DNA from: Syngnathus acus
Lineage: Eukaryota; Chordata; Actinopteri; Syngnathiformes; Syngnathidae
NCBI RefSeq assembly: GCF_901709675.1
Contig: NW_023590231.1
Location: 64,001 to 128,000 of the forward strand
DNA: 64,000 nucleotides
Direction: 5' to 3'
Part shown: positions 31,525 to 43,003 of the stretch, in pieces
Layout of the letters: every line of letters begins with the position of its first letter
How positions within the stretch are numbered: the first letter of the stretch is position 1
Made by a program: the position numbers and the translations under genes
Notes under the pieces: model-generated
Told to the model about the DNA's origin: nothing
The model's input: only the letters and a program-made list of their open reading frames with translations
Database searches by the model: none

Positions 31525-32330
31525 CAGGGTTCGGCGACCCAAAATGTTCAAAGAGCAATATTGGCCCAAAAATACAAAAAACATACCTGTCTGGAGCCGC
31601 AAAAATCTAAAAGCCTTTTATAATGCAACATAGACTGTCAATAAGTTGTATGCCTACTATTAAAATCATTTAAAAAAAATAGTGGAATCAATTTGATAAT
31701 TTCTTCTTGCGGCCCATTAGAGTTCACGTACCTGCACAGCAGAGCAGGCTGTTTGATATCGGTCACGTCACACGACTCATCCATCAAAGGCAATTGAGAA
31801 AAAGCTGGAGCTGAATTGATGTCCTTGATTTGCTGATCGGTGATATTGTTTGTGCGGAGAGGCATGTCTTTCATTTTCTGAATGATCTCAGTTTTGTTTT
31901 TGAAGTCCGAAAATAGGCACGCTGGTATTTTATTGAATGAATGCTTCGTGTCCTAGCCATCGGTGAATGGTTTTCCGCGCCTTATTATCTCCGGGGCTGC
32001 TACAAAACTTGCAGCAGTAGTAGAGTTTGGAGGTGCAATCCACTTCTTGAAACTGTTTTTTCGGTCCTCAAATTGCACCTTTCCTCTCAGTTGCAACTGG
32101 ATGATCGGCAGCAAATTTAGCGTGCTTTAGCTGAAAATGTTGCTCCAAATTCCTCTTCTTGACAACTTCTCATTGCAAATCAAACATGCAGGCAATGCTT
32201 CAGCATTGGCAATGAAAGCAAATAGTTCAGTCCATTCTTTCTTAAACCCTCTGTTCTCGGCAGCAATCTTTCTCTTTTTGCCTTTTGGATCCATGGCCCA
32301 TCACTCACACACCTGTTTACAACTCACCTG
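31525..32330 (-). mobile_element. Degenerate autonomous-type hAT element
   Basis: One end begins CAGGGTTCGGCGACCC at 31525, with the GAGCCGCAAAAA sub-terminal block. A minus-strand transposase remnant fills 32294-31640. The far end beyond 32330 is not identifiable. Confidence 0.7.
31638..32294 (-). pseudogene. hAT transposase remnant (ZBED/SCND3-like)
   Basis: From ATG 32294-32292 it reads MDPKGKKRKIAAENRGFKKE, WTELFAFI, then a partial BED-finger CLICNEKL (one CxxC pair; the remaining zinc ligands are lost at a stop after about 55 codons). Further segments continue in the same region with frame breaks: APEIIRRGKPFTDG, then MKDMPLRTNNITDQQI and MDESCDVTDIKQPALLCRYV, which matches the MDESTDVTD catalytic motif of this transposase family. 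At least two stops and a deletion separate the parts. It is not a host gene, although domesticated relatives exist in vertebrates. Confidence 0.75.
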
Positions 32331-32466
32331 TGCTGTGTCGTAGGCTATGACGCAATATTGCTATTTGGCGTCATTCTTAAATTCTGTATTTTTAATATAT
32401 TTACAACTACATACATTTTTTACAGCACAAGTATGGTTGTGTCGTGATTACCATCTAAAAAACATA

Positions 32467-33582
32467 CCGTAATTTTCGGACTATAAGTCGCACCGGAGTA
32501 TAAGTCGCACCAGCCATAAAATGCCCAAAAGTGTGAAAAAAAACATATATAAGTCGCATTTTGGGGGGCAATTTATTCGACAAAATTCAAAACCAAGAAC
32601 AGACATGAACGAGCAACAACAGGCTAAACGATACGGTATGCTAACGTGACAAACACAAACGAGGAGCTGAGAACGGGCCTGACGCAACATTCAGTTATTT
32701 TTAAAAAACTATTACATAAATAACACGTTCATAAAACCATCTGTGTCACTCCAATTCATTAAATCCATCGATCGTCCTTTGTCAACAATGCCGTGTGCCG
32801 CGCCGCAGTTCAAATTATTCCACAGGCCCATACAACGATATATAAACTATATTTTAAATAACTATCACATAAACAACAATATTATCAAACCATTTGTGTC
32901 ACTCCAAATCATTAAATCCATCGATCAAATTTCTCGTCCTTTATGTCCTTTATGCCAGCTCAGTGGCCTAGTGGTAGAGTGTCCGCCCTGAGACTGGAAG
33001 GTTGTGGGTTCAAACCCCAGCCGGGTCATACCAAAGACTATAAAAATGGGACCCATTGCCTCCCTGCTTGGCACTCAGCATTAAGGGTTGGAATTGGGGG
33101 GTTAGATCACCAACTGATTCCCGAGCGCGGCACCGCTGCTGCTCACTGCTCCCCTCTCCCCCAGGGGATGGATTAAAATCACACGGGGATGGGTTAAATG
33201 CAGAGGACAAATTTCACCACACCCAGGTGTGTGTGTGACGATCATTGGGACTTTAATCTTTTTTTTAATCTTTAATGTCATCCTGGTGACAGAGGACATG
33301 TCCAGAGGATATGGCGCTTTAAAGTGTTAATTACTTTATTTGATTTTTTCTCTCTATTTTTTGTTTTGAATATGTTCAAGATAAAGATATCAAAGCATGT
33401 GAAGTGATCAACTATACTAAAAATAACATGTGAAGTGGTCAACTATACTTGTAAGTAAGTGATGTGTTAATGATCAAGTCAAAATTTGTGAAAAAAAACA
33501 TATATAAGTCGCTCCTGAGTATAAGTCGCCCCCCCCACCCAAACTATGAAAAAAAACGCGACTTATAGTCCGAAAATTACGG
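32467..33582. mobile_element. Non-autonomous TA-inserting element with nested SINE
   Basis: The inverted repeats CCGTAATTTTCGGACTATAA and its complement are flanked by TA at 32465-32466 and 33583-33584. Sub-terminal ATAAGTCGC motifs repeat in both arms. A SINE at 32955-33275 lies inside. It is related in design, but not sequence, to the elements at 3668 and 17545. Confidence 0.9.
32955..33275 (+). mobile_element. tRNA-derived SINE (second family), nested
   Basis: It appears nearly identical to 26370-26688, with the same A and B boxes and 3' end (GTGTGTGTGACGATCATTGG). That similarity points to recent activity. Confidence 0.9.
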
Positions 33583-33584
33583 TA

Positions 33585-33902
33585 CCTTTGCGCAAGACTA
33601 GGGTTGCGCATGTTGACTGGAGCCGGTCAACTTCAGCCTCACCTGCTGTGAATGGGGATTTTTTGGTTTTACAATTCCATCCCATTAAAACCTGCCCGGC
33701 CGGGCCTAAAAGCAGAAATGTGCAGTTTTGTTCCGACCTACTCGGAGAGCAATGAAAAATGAATAAGGCAGGCTGCCAGGCCACCCACCTTGATGTTCAA
33801 TTATTAAGCTTTTGTTCTAAAAACACTCGTGTGAAATGTGAAAGTTCAACTTCCATGTCGTTTTCACGAAGCCTCGGATCTCGGCTCGTCTCAAACTTGG
33901 TA
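33585..33902. other. Unassigned, no gene seen
   Basis: No recognisable feature. Confidence 0.35.
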
Positions 33903-34432
33903 ATAGAATAGAATAGATCTTTATTGTCATTGTCACATGTACAACGAAATTTAAAAAGTGCCAACCGATCCGCGCATGCGATAAAAAATATATAGAATAA
34001 ATAGAATAAAAAAATAAAAAAAACAAGCTAAAAACCCACAGAAGAACATACACAGACATAATCATTTACGTTTAGCTGCATTCAATGTGACTACCGCTGT
34101 AGGGTAAAAACTGTTGGCGAATCTGCTAGTCCTCGACCTAATTAATCTGTAGCGTCTGCCTGATGGCAACAGTTCGAAAAGGGAGTGGCCAGGGTGGGAA
34201 GTGTCCTTCAGAATGTTCTGTGTTTTTTTGAGACAGCGGGTTCTGTGTAGGTCTTCCAGTGTGGGGAGAGGGCAGCCAATGATCTTCTGTGCTGTGTTGA
34301 TGACCCCTTGGAGCTTTTTCCTCTGAGCAGCAGTGCAGCTGGAGTACCGTTTAGAAGCAAAGGCCATTCCTAATGGTGTCAAATACAACTTGTAAAAATG
34401 GCAATGAGTTGTTTGTGTTATTTCCATTTTAT
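33903..34432 (-). mobile_element. 5'-truncated CR1/Rex1-like LINE
   Basis: Minus strand 34400-34062 encodes the ORF2 C-terminus (PLGMAFASKRYSSC, NTAQKIIGCPLPTLEDLHRT, SLFELLPSGRRYRLIRSRTS, FANSFYPTAVVTLN). A 3' UTR follows, ending ACAATAAAGATCTATTC with a (TATTC)n-like tail at 33903-33920. No stop is visible within the coding part. Confidence 0.85.
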
Positions 34433-36040
34433 ATGACTTAAATACAATCTACTCTTTTCTGGAGTCACGTGACTTTCACCCCTGTACGATGTCAAAAGAT
34501 TGAGTTCTCGCTGTTCACTTTTTATTTCATTTATGTCATACTTCCAGACTTCAAACATCCTTGGACTGGGCCCTCCTGGTGTGAGCAGAATGTATGAATA
34601 ATAGATCCTTAACCAAAAGGGAAAAGACAGAAATTGACTTTTGTCTTCAGCGATTGCGCTGCGGATGTCTCATCCAGCTCCTGAATGGCTCAATTACAGT
34701 AAAGCTGTGTGTCAACAACTGCTGAATGAGAAACATGTCGACAATAGGCGGGTGCAGACGCTCGAGCAATTTAGAAGCGCTGAGATCCAATTTCAATTCA
34801 AAGGTATGACAGGGTTGCCGCGACCGGGCTTGCTGATGTAACGAGAACCTCCACCGTCGTCATGTCTTCTTTTTTTTTTAAACAACCTGGCTCAAATGTA
34901 GATGAACGGACTTCTCCGATCCAAAAGTATCGGAACAGTGAGGCCAATTCGATAGGCAAGGCAACAGAATATAAACCCAAAAGTTGCTTTGCCTCCAAAA
35001 ACTAAAAATGAATAAACAAATAAATACATAAATAAATAAACAAAAATAAAATATGCTTGTTGGCCTGCCATATTTGTCTAAGAATATTATCACTAGCAAG
35101 CCAGCGGTCAGAAGGCCTTCACACAAATCAAGTGTCAGTCTGCCTGCTACTCCTATTCGTGCAAAAAAACATTTTGTTCTCTTTTTTGCAACGGGGAAAA
35201 CCCATGCGGTGTTTGAGATCGAAATTGGCTCATCCTCCAGTAAGCCCAATTGGCACTGGTATGTTGCAGGTCTTTTTGGTCTGAATGACAATTTGTAAAA
35301 AAATAAAAATAGTAGCACTGACCACAACGACAGACAAGACGGAAATATGCCTTCACCGATCACGACTTTCCGCACCTCATAAGTCAGTTAAGGAGTCGTG
35401 CCGCGAACAAACACAGCGATCCAGTCATCCATCTGCTCAGCCACTTTAAGAGCAAAAATAGAATTGAATGACTACAGCATGGGGTTATGCTACACAGCAG
35501 GACTTAAATGGCCCGGAATTGACCATTACATTATTAAACCACATGCTAATAGTCTGTCAACCAGCAGGTTCTCCACAAAGAGGTTTGAGCACTCGATTGC
35601 GGCAAAACAACTCAACTCGCCTTTATTTAGGGAGTTCTTTAAAAACAACACGGGACAATCACTGTCCAATTTGAAACGTAAATTCAAGACTGTTCACTTC
35701 AGGGTGGCCCAAACGCTGCGTATGTCGCTGTCCCTGGTGCTGAAAGGCCAACCTTGTTGCCACAAACGTATGCTTGGAAGAAATGGAATATAAAAATAAT
35801 TAGGATAAGTGGTGAATAAAATGGACGAGTTACTGATGAACAATAACGGTGTCAAAAAACAAACAAATAAAATGGTGAATTCATTAACGTTGTTAAAGAT
35901 TAGCACAAAAAAAAAGAGAAAAGAACGAAATGGAATGACCTTATTTTTTATATGCCAAAAAGCAGAAAACACGAGATAGAAATAAGGTATGGAAACTAAC
36001 ATCACATTTGTTCACTCCTGTTTGTGTTGTAGGGAAGGAG
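34433..36040. other. Unassigned upstream region
   Basis: No transposon or exon is recognised. Some fish-repeat-like A/T-rich tracts are present (34868-34878, 35003-35050). Confidence 0.35.
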
Positions 36041-36047
36041 AAGAGAA

Positions 36048-36081
36048 GGAGGGAGGGAGAGAGAGAGAGAGAGAGAGAGAG
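36048..36081 (+). repeat. (GA)n tract in the putative 5' UTR or promoter
   Basis: A GGAGGGAGGGAGA stretch leads into about 16 GA units, then GCGCGATCGCGAG. Such tracts are common at vertebrate core promoters. Confidence 0.7.
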
Positions 36082-36504
36082 CGCGATCGCGAGTGACAGA
36101 CACGAAGAGCGCGACAAACGGACAGACAGCGGGAGAGCCAAGCGGCAAATCGGGATCTTCTTCCTTCTCGCTCGTTTGTGCTTTGGGGGATAAACTTTGC
36201 CTTAAAAAGTTCGCCATTGAGCAAGCTCTTTTATTTTGGAAGTTGCGCCACCGAAGTGTTGTTGGGTTTTTCTTTTGCGCGCACAATGGCACCGCGCGTC
36301 CTTCGCCTCTTTGCGCACCTCCACGCGGAGCTCCAGATGGGCGGAGAGCGATAAGAACAGCACGCATGGAGCGGACAACCTTGTGCGTGTGGATACAACG
36401 CCTCGTTTTCATGTAAAAGCTCGTGGCTTTTATTTTGGAGGAGTCTACCGAGGGCTCCGACCTGTGGTTTTAGCGGCTCCAGAGCGCACCTGTCTGACTC
36501 AACC

Positions 36505-36586
36505 ATGCTGTCCTGTGGGAAATACTGCCTGCTTCTGGTCCTGCTCACCAAAAGTAACCTGGCCGACCAAGGAGTCTCAAATCAAG
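36505..36586 (+). CDS. Candidate first coding exon with a signal peptide, gene not recognised
   Basis: The ATG at 36505 sits in a good context (CTCAACCATGC) and opens 27 codons plus one base. The encoded start, MLSCGKYCLLLVLLTKSNLA, has a short polar/basic n-region (CGKYC), a hydrophobic LLLVLL core and a plausible cleavage zone near NLA. The exon ends CAAG at a strong GTGAGA donor (36587). Upstream, 36050-36500 is GC-rich, purine-tract-bearing sequence typical of a vertebrate 5' UTR/promoter; several upstream ATGs occur. No downstream exon of the same gene could be found in the window, which fits a long first intron. The product would be a secreted or membrane protein, but I cannot name it. 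It could also be a chance frame. Confidence 0.4.
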
Positions 36587-37656
36587 GTGAGAACACGTGA
36601 CCTGGCTGCACCTTCGTGACGATGAAGGGTTTAATTAACTTTAAATTAGAATAAAAAACGCACCGATCCTAATTTACTGGGGCAGGCGTCAACTGATCGA
36701 AAATCTAGTTTCCATTTCAGAGGCTCTTACATACTGTAGTTCATAAATAATGCTGTATGTTATATAATCCCACTGGAGCTTGTGATTACATTTAACAATG
36801 ATCTATGTTTCTTTTTGCACCACACCACCAGTGGTGCATAATATATGCGTATAAGTATCTTTATTTATTTATTTACTTATTTATTTAAAAGATGCATCTT
36901 AAAATGAATAAATAAAAAAATTAAAAAAACACACACAAAATATTTCTTGCAGCTACTTTTTTTCTGCAAATATAAATTTTAGTTTCAAGATTATTCCTAA
37001 TTTGTGTTGCTACTGTTCCATATTAATTTTGTACACTGGTCTTAAACTCGATAACTTTTAGATGTACCAAATACTTTTTCCCCCCTCCAGACTGTCAGTT
37101 GCTTTTAAAATGAGTTAAAGTCTTGGGATTTTCAAATATGTCAGCCATTTGGATAACAATGTATAATATTGCAATGTGCTTTAGGGTGGGGTTAGCAAAG
37201 TGTCTAGAATTGGATTTAATACGACTGTCATAATCCAGTCATGCTTTCACTTAAAGTACGTCAGATATCAGGCTTTTCCGTGATTTTCTTTTCAATATAT
37301 ATTTTGAATAGAAAAAATGATAAACATGTATGATAGTCAAATGAACAATGTCATGCAGTACTTCCATCATGCATATGCATCGTGTGATCGTGTGAGATTG
37401 TTTGTTTGCCTTTAATTTGCATGCAGATTTTTTCGGCATTACCTTATCTCTCTACACCTCCCCCAGTTTAGATCCAGCCTCTCTCCTCTGGCTTTTCTCT
37501 TCCAAGCGTCTCATCAGTTTTTCTCTCTCTTTCCCTCTTTCTCTCTCTCGCTCTCTCTAATGAGATAACATGGCCACAGTGTTCGTCTTCCATTCGGCGA
37601 CAGCCTCTGTGTTGCCAATTACTGCACAGTCGCCAGCTTTCTGTTTGCCTTTGGAG
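36587..37656. other. Putative first intron, no feature
   Basis: The stretch is AT-rich, with TTTATTTATTTACTTATTTA at about 36862 and a CT-rich tract at 37500-37558. Confidence 0.35.
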
Positions 37657-37672
37657 ATTATACGTATCTCTG

Positions 37673-37856
37673 CCCTGCGATTGGCTGGCAACCAGTTCAG
37701 GGTGTCCCCCGCCTACTGCCCGATGACAGCTGGGAGAGGCTCCGGCAAGCCCGCGACCCCCGTGGGGATAAAGCGGTACAGAAAATGGATGGATGGATGG
37801 ATGGATGGATGGATGGATGGATGGATGGATGGATGGATGGATGGATGGATGGATGG
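37673..37856 (+). mobile_element. 5'-truncated GATG-tailed SINE
   Basis: The 3' third of the SINE family (CCCTGCGATTGGCTGGCAAC to GCGGTACAGAAAATGG) ends in (ATGG)n at 37785-37856. It is flanked by a perfect 16-bp duplication ATTATACGTATCTCTG (37657-37672 and 37857-37872). Confidence 0.95.
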
Positions 37857-37872
37857 ATTATACGTATCTCTG

Positions 37873-38316
37873 TTTGTGTATACAACCTGCAAATGAGACG
37901 TGCCGTTCAAAGGGCGGAGATATCATCAACAGTTGCGCAACATATGGTGGTGCTGGTGCAGGCTTGTTTACTTGCAGACTATAGAAATCAATTCCCCGTT
38001 GGTCTAAATATCGACATTATTGACAATATTGACTCATAACATTAAATATGCAGCCCGAGTTTCAATCTTGAAAAATATTTATTCGGGGAATTCACCCCAT
38101 ATTTTCTAGCGAATTTTTAGAAGAACTGCTTCATATTGTAGTGGTCACTCGTAAGTTTACTAAAAAAACAAACATGGATTTGTTTTTCCCTTCTCATACT
38201 AGGAAACGTGTGTTCATGAGACATTTATCTGATAACTATAATGAGCGTTGAATGCCATAATGCGTCACACTTGATACCATCATTGAATCTAATCTTTCTT
38301 TTTTTTTTCTTCTTCA
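37873..38316. other. Unassigned, no gene seen
   Basis: No recognisable feature. Confidence 0.35.
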
Positions 38317-38690
38317 AAAGTCAAAGTCAAAGTCAAAGTCAGCTTTATTGTCAATCCCTTCATATGTCAAGACACACAAAGAAACCGAAATTCCGTTTCC
38401 TCCATCCCACGGTGACGAGACATACAAGTAGGCGACACAAAACAAAACAAGAAGGCACAAACCATAAATAATAAATAAAGAATAATGAATAAAATGAGCG
38501 ATGAATAAATAATAAACCAATAACCCAATAAATAAGAGGAGCAAAACCGAGCCAGTGTGCATACAGCAGACAGCAAGAACAGGACGCTACGCTGAAAGGG
38601 GGAGCGAGTTCAGGATCCTAACAGCCTCGAGTACGAAGCTGTTGGAGAGTCTGGTGGTGCGGGAGCGCATATGTCTTCTCTCATGACATA
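38317..38690 (-). mobile_element. 5'-truncated CR1/Rex1-like LINE 3' end
   Basis: The minus strand begins in the last ORF2 codons (MRSRTTRLSNSFVLEAVRIL, NSLPLSA). It then carries an AT-rich 3' UTR and ends ATTGACAATAAAGCTGACTT with a (TGACTT)n tail at 38317-38340. Same family as 21438-21650. Confidence 0.85.
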
Positions 38691-39240
38691 TGGATAATTA
38701 CCTCAAATCGGCTTTTTCTTGACGCTAAAGATACAGTTTGCATTTACTTCTGTGTTGATTCTCTTTATGGTGAATGGGCCACACACACACAAAAGGTCCT
38801 GTTTTGAATTGTGAATGGTTTATTTAAATAGTGTGAATGAACTGTAGAGAAAGAAGCTGCCAGAGATGCTTGTTAAGCCCTTTACCGATCATAGAAAGCT
38901 GCGCCGAAGGGCCTGTCTGTGATTCTATCGTTGTCATGGCTGTCGCTCCCGTTTAGGCTTGCCATAATGTCTCAAACACACGCGTAAAGACTCAGAAACA
39001 CATGCCCTGGACAGTTACGTCTGACACTGCAAACATGAAGAAGTTTAAAATATACAGAATATGCTTGCAACTGGCATTTTAGTCCGAGGTCAAAGCACAT
39101 CTCAAGCACGTGGTTACTTTGAGAATTCTAAAGATACATTCACTCACACTGTCAACGTTAAGCCTCCACAGTCAGCGACCTCGTCTTTTCAAAACGAATA
39201 ACCGTGTGTCTGTTTTTGTCTGTGTATTTTCTCCTTTCTC
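38691..39240. other. Unassigned, no gene seen
   Basis: A short (AC)n lies at about 38778. Nothing else is recognised. Confidence 0.35.
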
Positions 39241-40146
39241 ACCTTCTCCGCCTTTCTGACCATATCACTGTTATGCTTTTGCCCGCATACAGACAAATGG
39301 TGAGAACATCCAGACCGGTTCGCAAGCGGGTACGGGTGTGGCCTAAGGGTGCCTCTGATGCGCTTCGTGACTGCTTTGGCTCTACTGACTGGGACATGTT
39401 TCGGAGGGCTGCCACTTGCGATGGTCGGGCAGACATTGAGGAGTATACTGACTCTGTTTCCTCCTACATCAGGAAGTGCATTGATGATGTGACTCACTCA
39501 AAATCCATCATCACTCGGGCTAACCGGAAGCCATGGCTGACAGGGGCTGTCTTCAGGCTGCTGAGGGCCAGGGACAAAGCCTTCAGGGCGGGGGATGAGG
39601 CTGGCTTGAGGACTGCGAGGGCCAACCTGTCCCGGGGCATCAAAGAAGCGAAGAGGGCGTTCTCGTGCAAAATTACCGCCCACTTCAAGGACAGCAGGGA
39701 CGCACGGAGCCTTTGGCAAGGCATTCAGACCATCACGGACTACAAGCCCGCGCCGCAGAGCTGTGAAGGCGACGTCCGTCTGCTCAATGACCTCAACCGC
39801 TTCTTTGCTCGCTTCGACGCTCAGAACAGCACTTGCCCGCTGAAGGCCACTCCCCCTTCCCACGAGCTGCCCCTGTGCCTCTCCGCCGACAGCGTGAGGA
39901 GGGCGCTTGCCGCTATCGACATCCGTAAGGCGGCGGGCCCTGACAACATCCCGGGTCGAGCGCTGAAGGACTGCGCTGGTGAGCTGACGGGTGTCTTCAC
40001 GGACATCTTTAACACTTCCCTGCAGCAGGCCATCGTCCCGTCGTGTTTCAAAGCTGCCACCATCGTACCTGTGCCGAAGAAACCTGCTCCGTCCTGCTTC
40101 AATGACTACCGCCCCGTGGCACTTACGCCCATCATCATTGTCATTA
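39241..40146 (+). pseudogene. CR1/Rex1-like LINE ORF2, middle segment
   Basis: The open frame covers the end of the endonuclease (LRLSDHITVMLLPAYRQ), the linker (RPVRKRVRVWPKGASDALRD, KPWLTGAVFRLLRARDKAF) and the start of RT (AAGPDNIPGRALKDCAGELT, VPVPKKPAPSCFNDYRPVAL). It stops at TPII, where the LTR of the Gypsy element begins (40147). No internal stop is present. The remaining RT and 3' end are absent, so the Gypsy insertion or a later deletion removed them. Confidence 0.85.
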
Positions 40147-40531
40147 TGTGCGTCGAAGCAAGCACCATACGTTCAGAGGACAGCAGTTTAATAAACTCAC
40201 ACGAGGATCCAGAGAACAAAATCTATCACTTGGTTGCGTTACATCCGGGGAGCGAGGAGGAGCTTTCCGTCTAAGCTACGGTAGCCGTGCGGGACATTCT
40301 TTTAGCACAATACACAATCATGCAATTATCTACATCCTCTCCTTTTAGAACATTGCCTCTATAAAAAATATTGTCAACTAAAAAACTGTAATATACAAAT
40401 GTGACATGACAGTCTAACAATAAACAATTCTGCGTAAAACTGGCAGCATAAAATTTACTGAATTAACAAATGATTCCTCTTGGAAATGCACGAAGGTACA
40501 CTTGGTAATAATAACAAGTAGTATGTAAACA
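40147..40531 (-). mobile_element. 3' LTR of a Ty3/Gypsy element
   Basis: On the minus strand it starts TGTTTACATACTACTTG right after an A-rich tract (40549-40562) and ends GCTTGCTTCGACGCACA. A TG...CA structure of 385 bp lies directly downstream of pol. The 5' LTR is not in the window. Confidence 0.7.
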
Positions 40532-40593
40532 ACCTTAGAGCTTAACTTTTTTTTTTTTTTTTGTCTTCAAAATGCAACTAACAAACATGCAGT

Positions 40594-43003
40594 TCAATCC
40601 TTATACTTCGGATTCGGCTTAGAAATCCGACCTGAGCGAGTCACATAAGCAGAACAATTGTGTGACACTCGGGTGGGCACGTCAGCTGGAGATGTTGTTG
40701 ATTGCTCATTGGTGGAGTAGTGAGCAGATGGCTGAGAGAAGTGAGACGGTCGGGCATGTGGACTGGATAGAAGAGGGTCTGGCGTACTCGGAACCGGTGG
40801 TTGAGAGTGATGGTCAGAGTCGGCGTGCAAAGGTGGGGTTGGTTCAGCAACAGGAAGGATGTGACGGCGATTCCTCCTGTAGATACCTCCGTTGGATTCA
40901 ACGATGTCGGAGCGCGGCTCTTTGCAAGCCTGAACCACTTTCCCGAGGCGGTCATATCCCTCTGCAGTCTGTAACCGGACAATTTGTCCTCTCACAAGTG
41001 GCACCAGAGGGCGACTTGTTGCATCATAGTACTGCTTTTGAACAAGTCTTTTCCTTTGAAGCTGAGTAGCAACTTGTCCTGCACCCTTTATTGTAGGCAC
41101 AAGCAGATTGTTGTTGACAGGAAAGGTAGAACGTGTCTGGCGAGACATGAGACGCTGTGCAGGTGATCCAAGCGTGTTGTCTCGAGGAATGTTCCTGAGG
41201 TTGACCAGGTTGAGAAAAACATCTGTTCCATCTCGGTGTGACTTTTCCATGAGCTGTTTGGCACTGCGGACAGCACGCTCGGCTAATCCATTTGACTGCG
41301 GGTATCCGGGACTGCTGGTAACGTGAGTAATGTCCCACTGTTTGGAAAAGTCGCGGAATCGTTGGCTTGTGTACTGTTTGCCATTATCAGAAATCAGTGT
41401 ATGGGGTGCTCCATGAACAGAAAAATGCCTCTTTAGCTTTTTTATCACTGTAGCTGAAGACAAATCACGAAGCAGATCAATTTCGAACCATCCCGAGTAG
41501 GAGTCTACAAGGACTGAATACTGTTGACCATGCCATTCAAAAATGTCCGTTGCGACCGTAGACCATGGCAGGGTAGGGACAGGATGAGCTTTTAGCGGTT
41601 CCTTTTGCTGGTGTGGTCGTGTGCTATTGCATACAGCACAAGACAGTAGTACTTTTGTGATGTCCGTGTTCATGTTGGGCCAAAACACTGTACTTCTGGC
41701 TCTACATTTAGTTGATTCAAGGCCTGGGTGACCTCTATGCATAATCTGGATGTACTCTTGTTGCAGTGAGATTGGTATGACAGGTCTGTGTCCTTTAACA
41801 ACAATACCTTCTTCCACTACCAACTCGTCTCTGTATGGAAAGTATGGGCGGACAGAGAGCGGTGCCTGACGTTCTTTGTTAGGCCATCCATTCTGGATCA
41901 CATTGCTAAGAGTTTGAAGCACTTGGTCACTGGCAGTGTGTGTTCTCAGCTCTTCAAGCCTGGCTGTCGAGATAAAACTGACTGACATGACTTCAAACGA
42001 GCTGTGAGCACTGGATAATTCAGAAACTTTACTGTTTGGGGCTCTTGACAGGGTGTCGGAAAGGTACATTTGCTTGCCCTTTTTATAAACCAAGGTGATG
42101 TCAAAAGCTTGTAGGCGAAGTAGCATCCTCTGCAGACGAGCTGGAGCTGTGAGGATCGGCTTCTTCAGTATAGTGACCAGAGGTTGGTGGTCTGTTTCAA
42201 TGACAGTGTGCTTGCCATAGATGTAGTCCTTAAACTTAGTGCATGCAAAAACAACAGCAAGGAGTTCTTTTTCAATTTGCGCATAACGGGTTTCTGTATC
42301 TGACAATGTGCGAGATGCATACGCAATTGGCTTTCCATCTTGTAAACATGCTGCACCCAACCCATAACGAGATGCATCACATGTTAGCATCACAGGTTTC
42401 CCTACATCAAAATAAGAAAGAACAGTTGGGCTGGATAGACATGACTTCAATTTCTCAAATGCTTGTTGGTGTTGGGGGAGCCAGCACCACGCAGCGTCTT
42501 TGTGAGTGAGCTGCCTGAGTGGTGCTGCAATGTCGCTGAGATTCGGGATAAACTTCCCCAGGTAGTTCACCATGCCCAGGAATCGTTGCACAGCTAGGGC
42601 ATCTTGCGGGACCGGCATCTCTGTGATGGCTTCTGTTTTCGTTGGATCGGCTTTCAGACCTTCTTTTGTGAATATGTGACCAACATAGCAGACTTGGTCG
42701 AGCCGAAACTTGCACTTTTGAGAGTTGAGTCTAAGTTTGATCTCTTGTGCACGATCCAGTATTTTCTTCAGATTAGCATCATGTTCTGCAGCATCGCGAC
42801 CTCCCACAATTATGTCATCGACTATGACAGCACATGGGTAACCGGCAAACAGTTGTTCCATTGAGCTTTGGAAAACTTCACTTGCTGAGTTAATGCCAAA
42901 TGGCATGCGGAGAAATCGGTAGCGCCCAAAAGGTGTGCTGAATGTTGTCAACATGGATGACTTTTGATCTAGCTTTATTTGCCAAAAGGAGTTCTTGGCA
43001 TCA
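40594..43003 (-). pseudogene. Ty3/Gypsy pol: RT, RNase H, integrase (5'-interrupted)
   Basis: A single long open frame begins within RT motif 3/4 (KNSFWQIKLDQKSSMLTTFS, then FLRMPFGINSASEVFQ). It has the catalytic VIVDDIIV, the thumb, and RNase H (LTCDASRYGLGAACLQDGKP, IEKELLAVVFA, ETDHQPLV). Integrase follows: HRGHPGLEST with a CAVCN zinc-binding pair, then the DDE residues in ATDIFEWHG, LISDNGKQYTS and YPQSNGLAERAV. The C-terminal tail ends KPNPKYKD with TGA at 40596-40594. About 800 codons are intact, so the copy is young. Upstream RT sequence continues at 44452-44541 beyond a nested retroposon. Gag, protease and the 5' LTR are missing, replaced by satellite. Confidence 0.9.

Noticed and set aside
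31638-32294. A domesticated ZBED/SCND3-type host gene
   Set aside because: It has at least two stops and a deletion, and a hAT terminus lies next to it.
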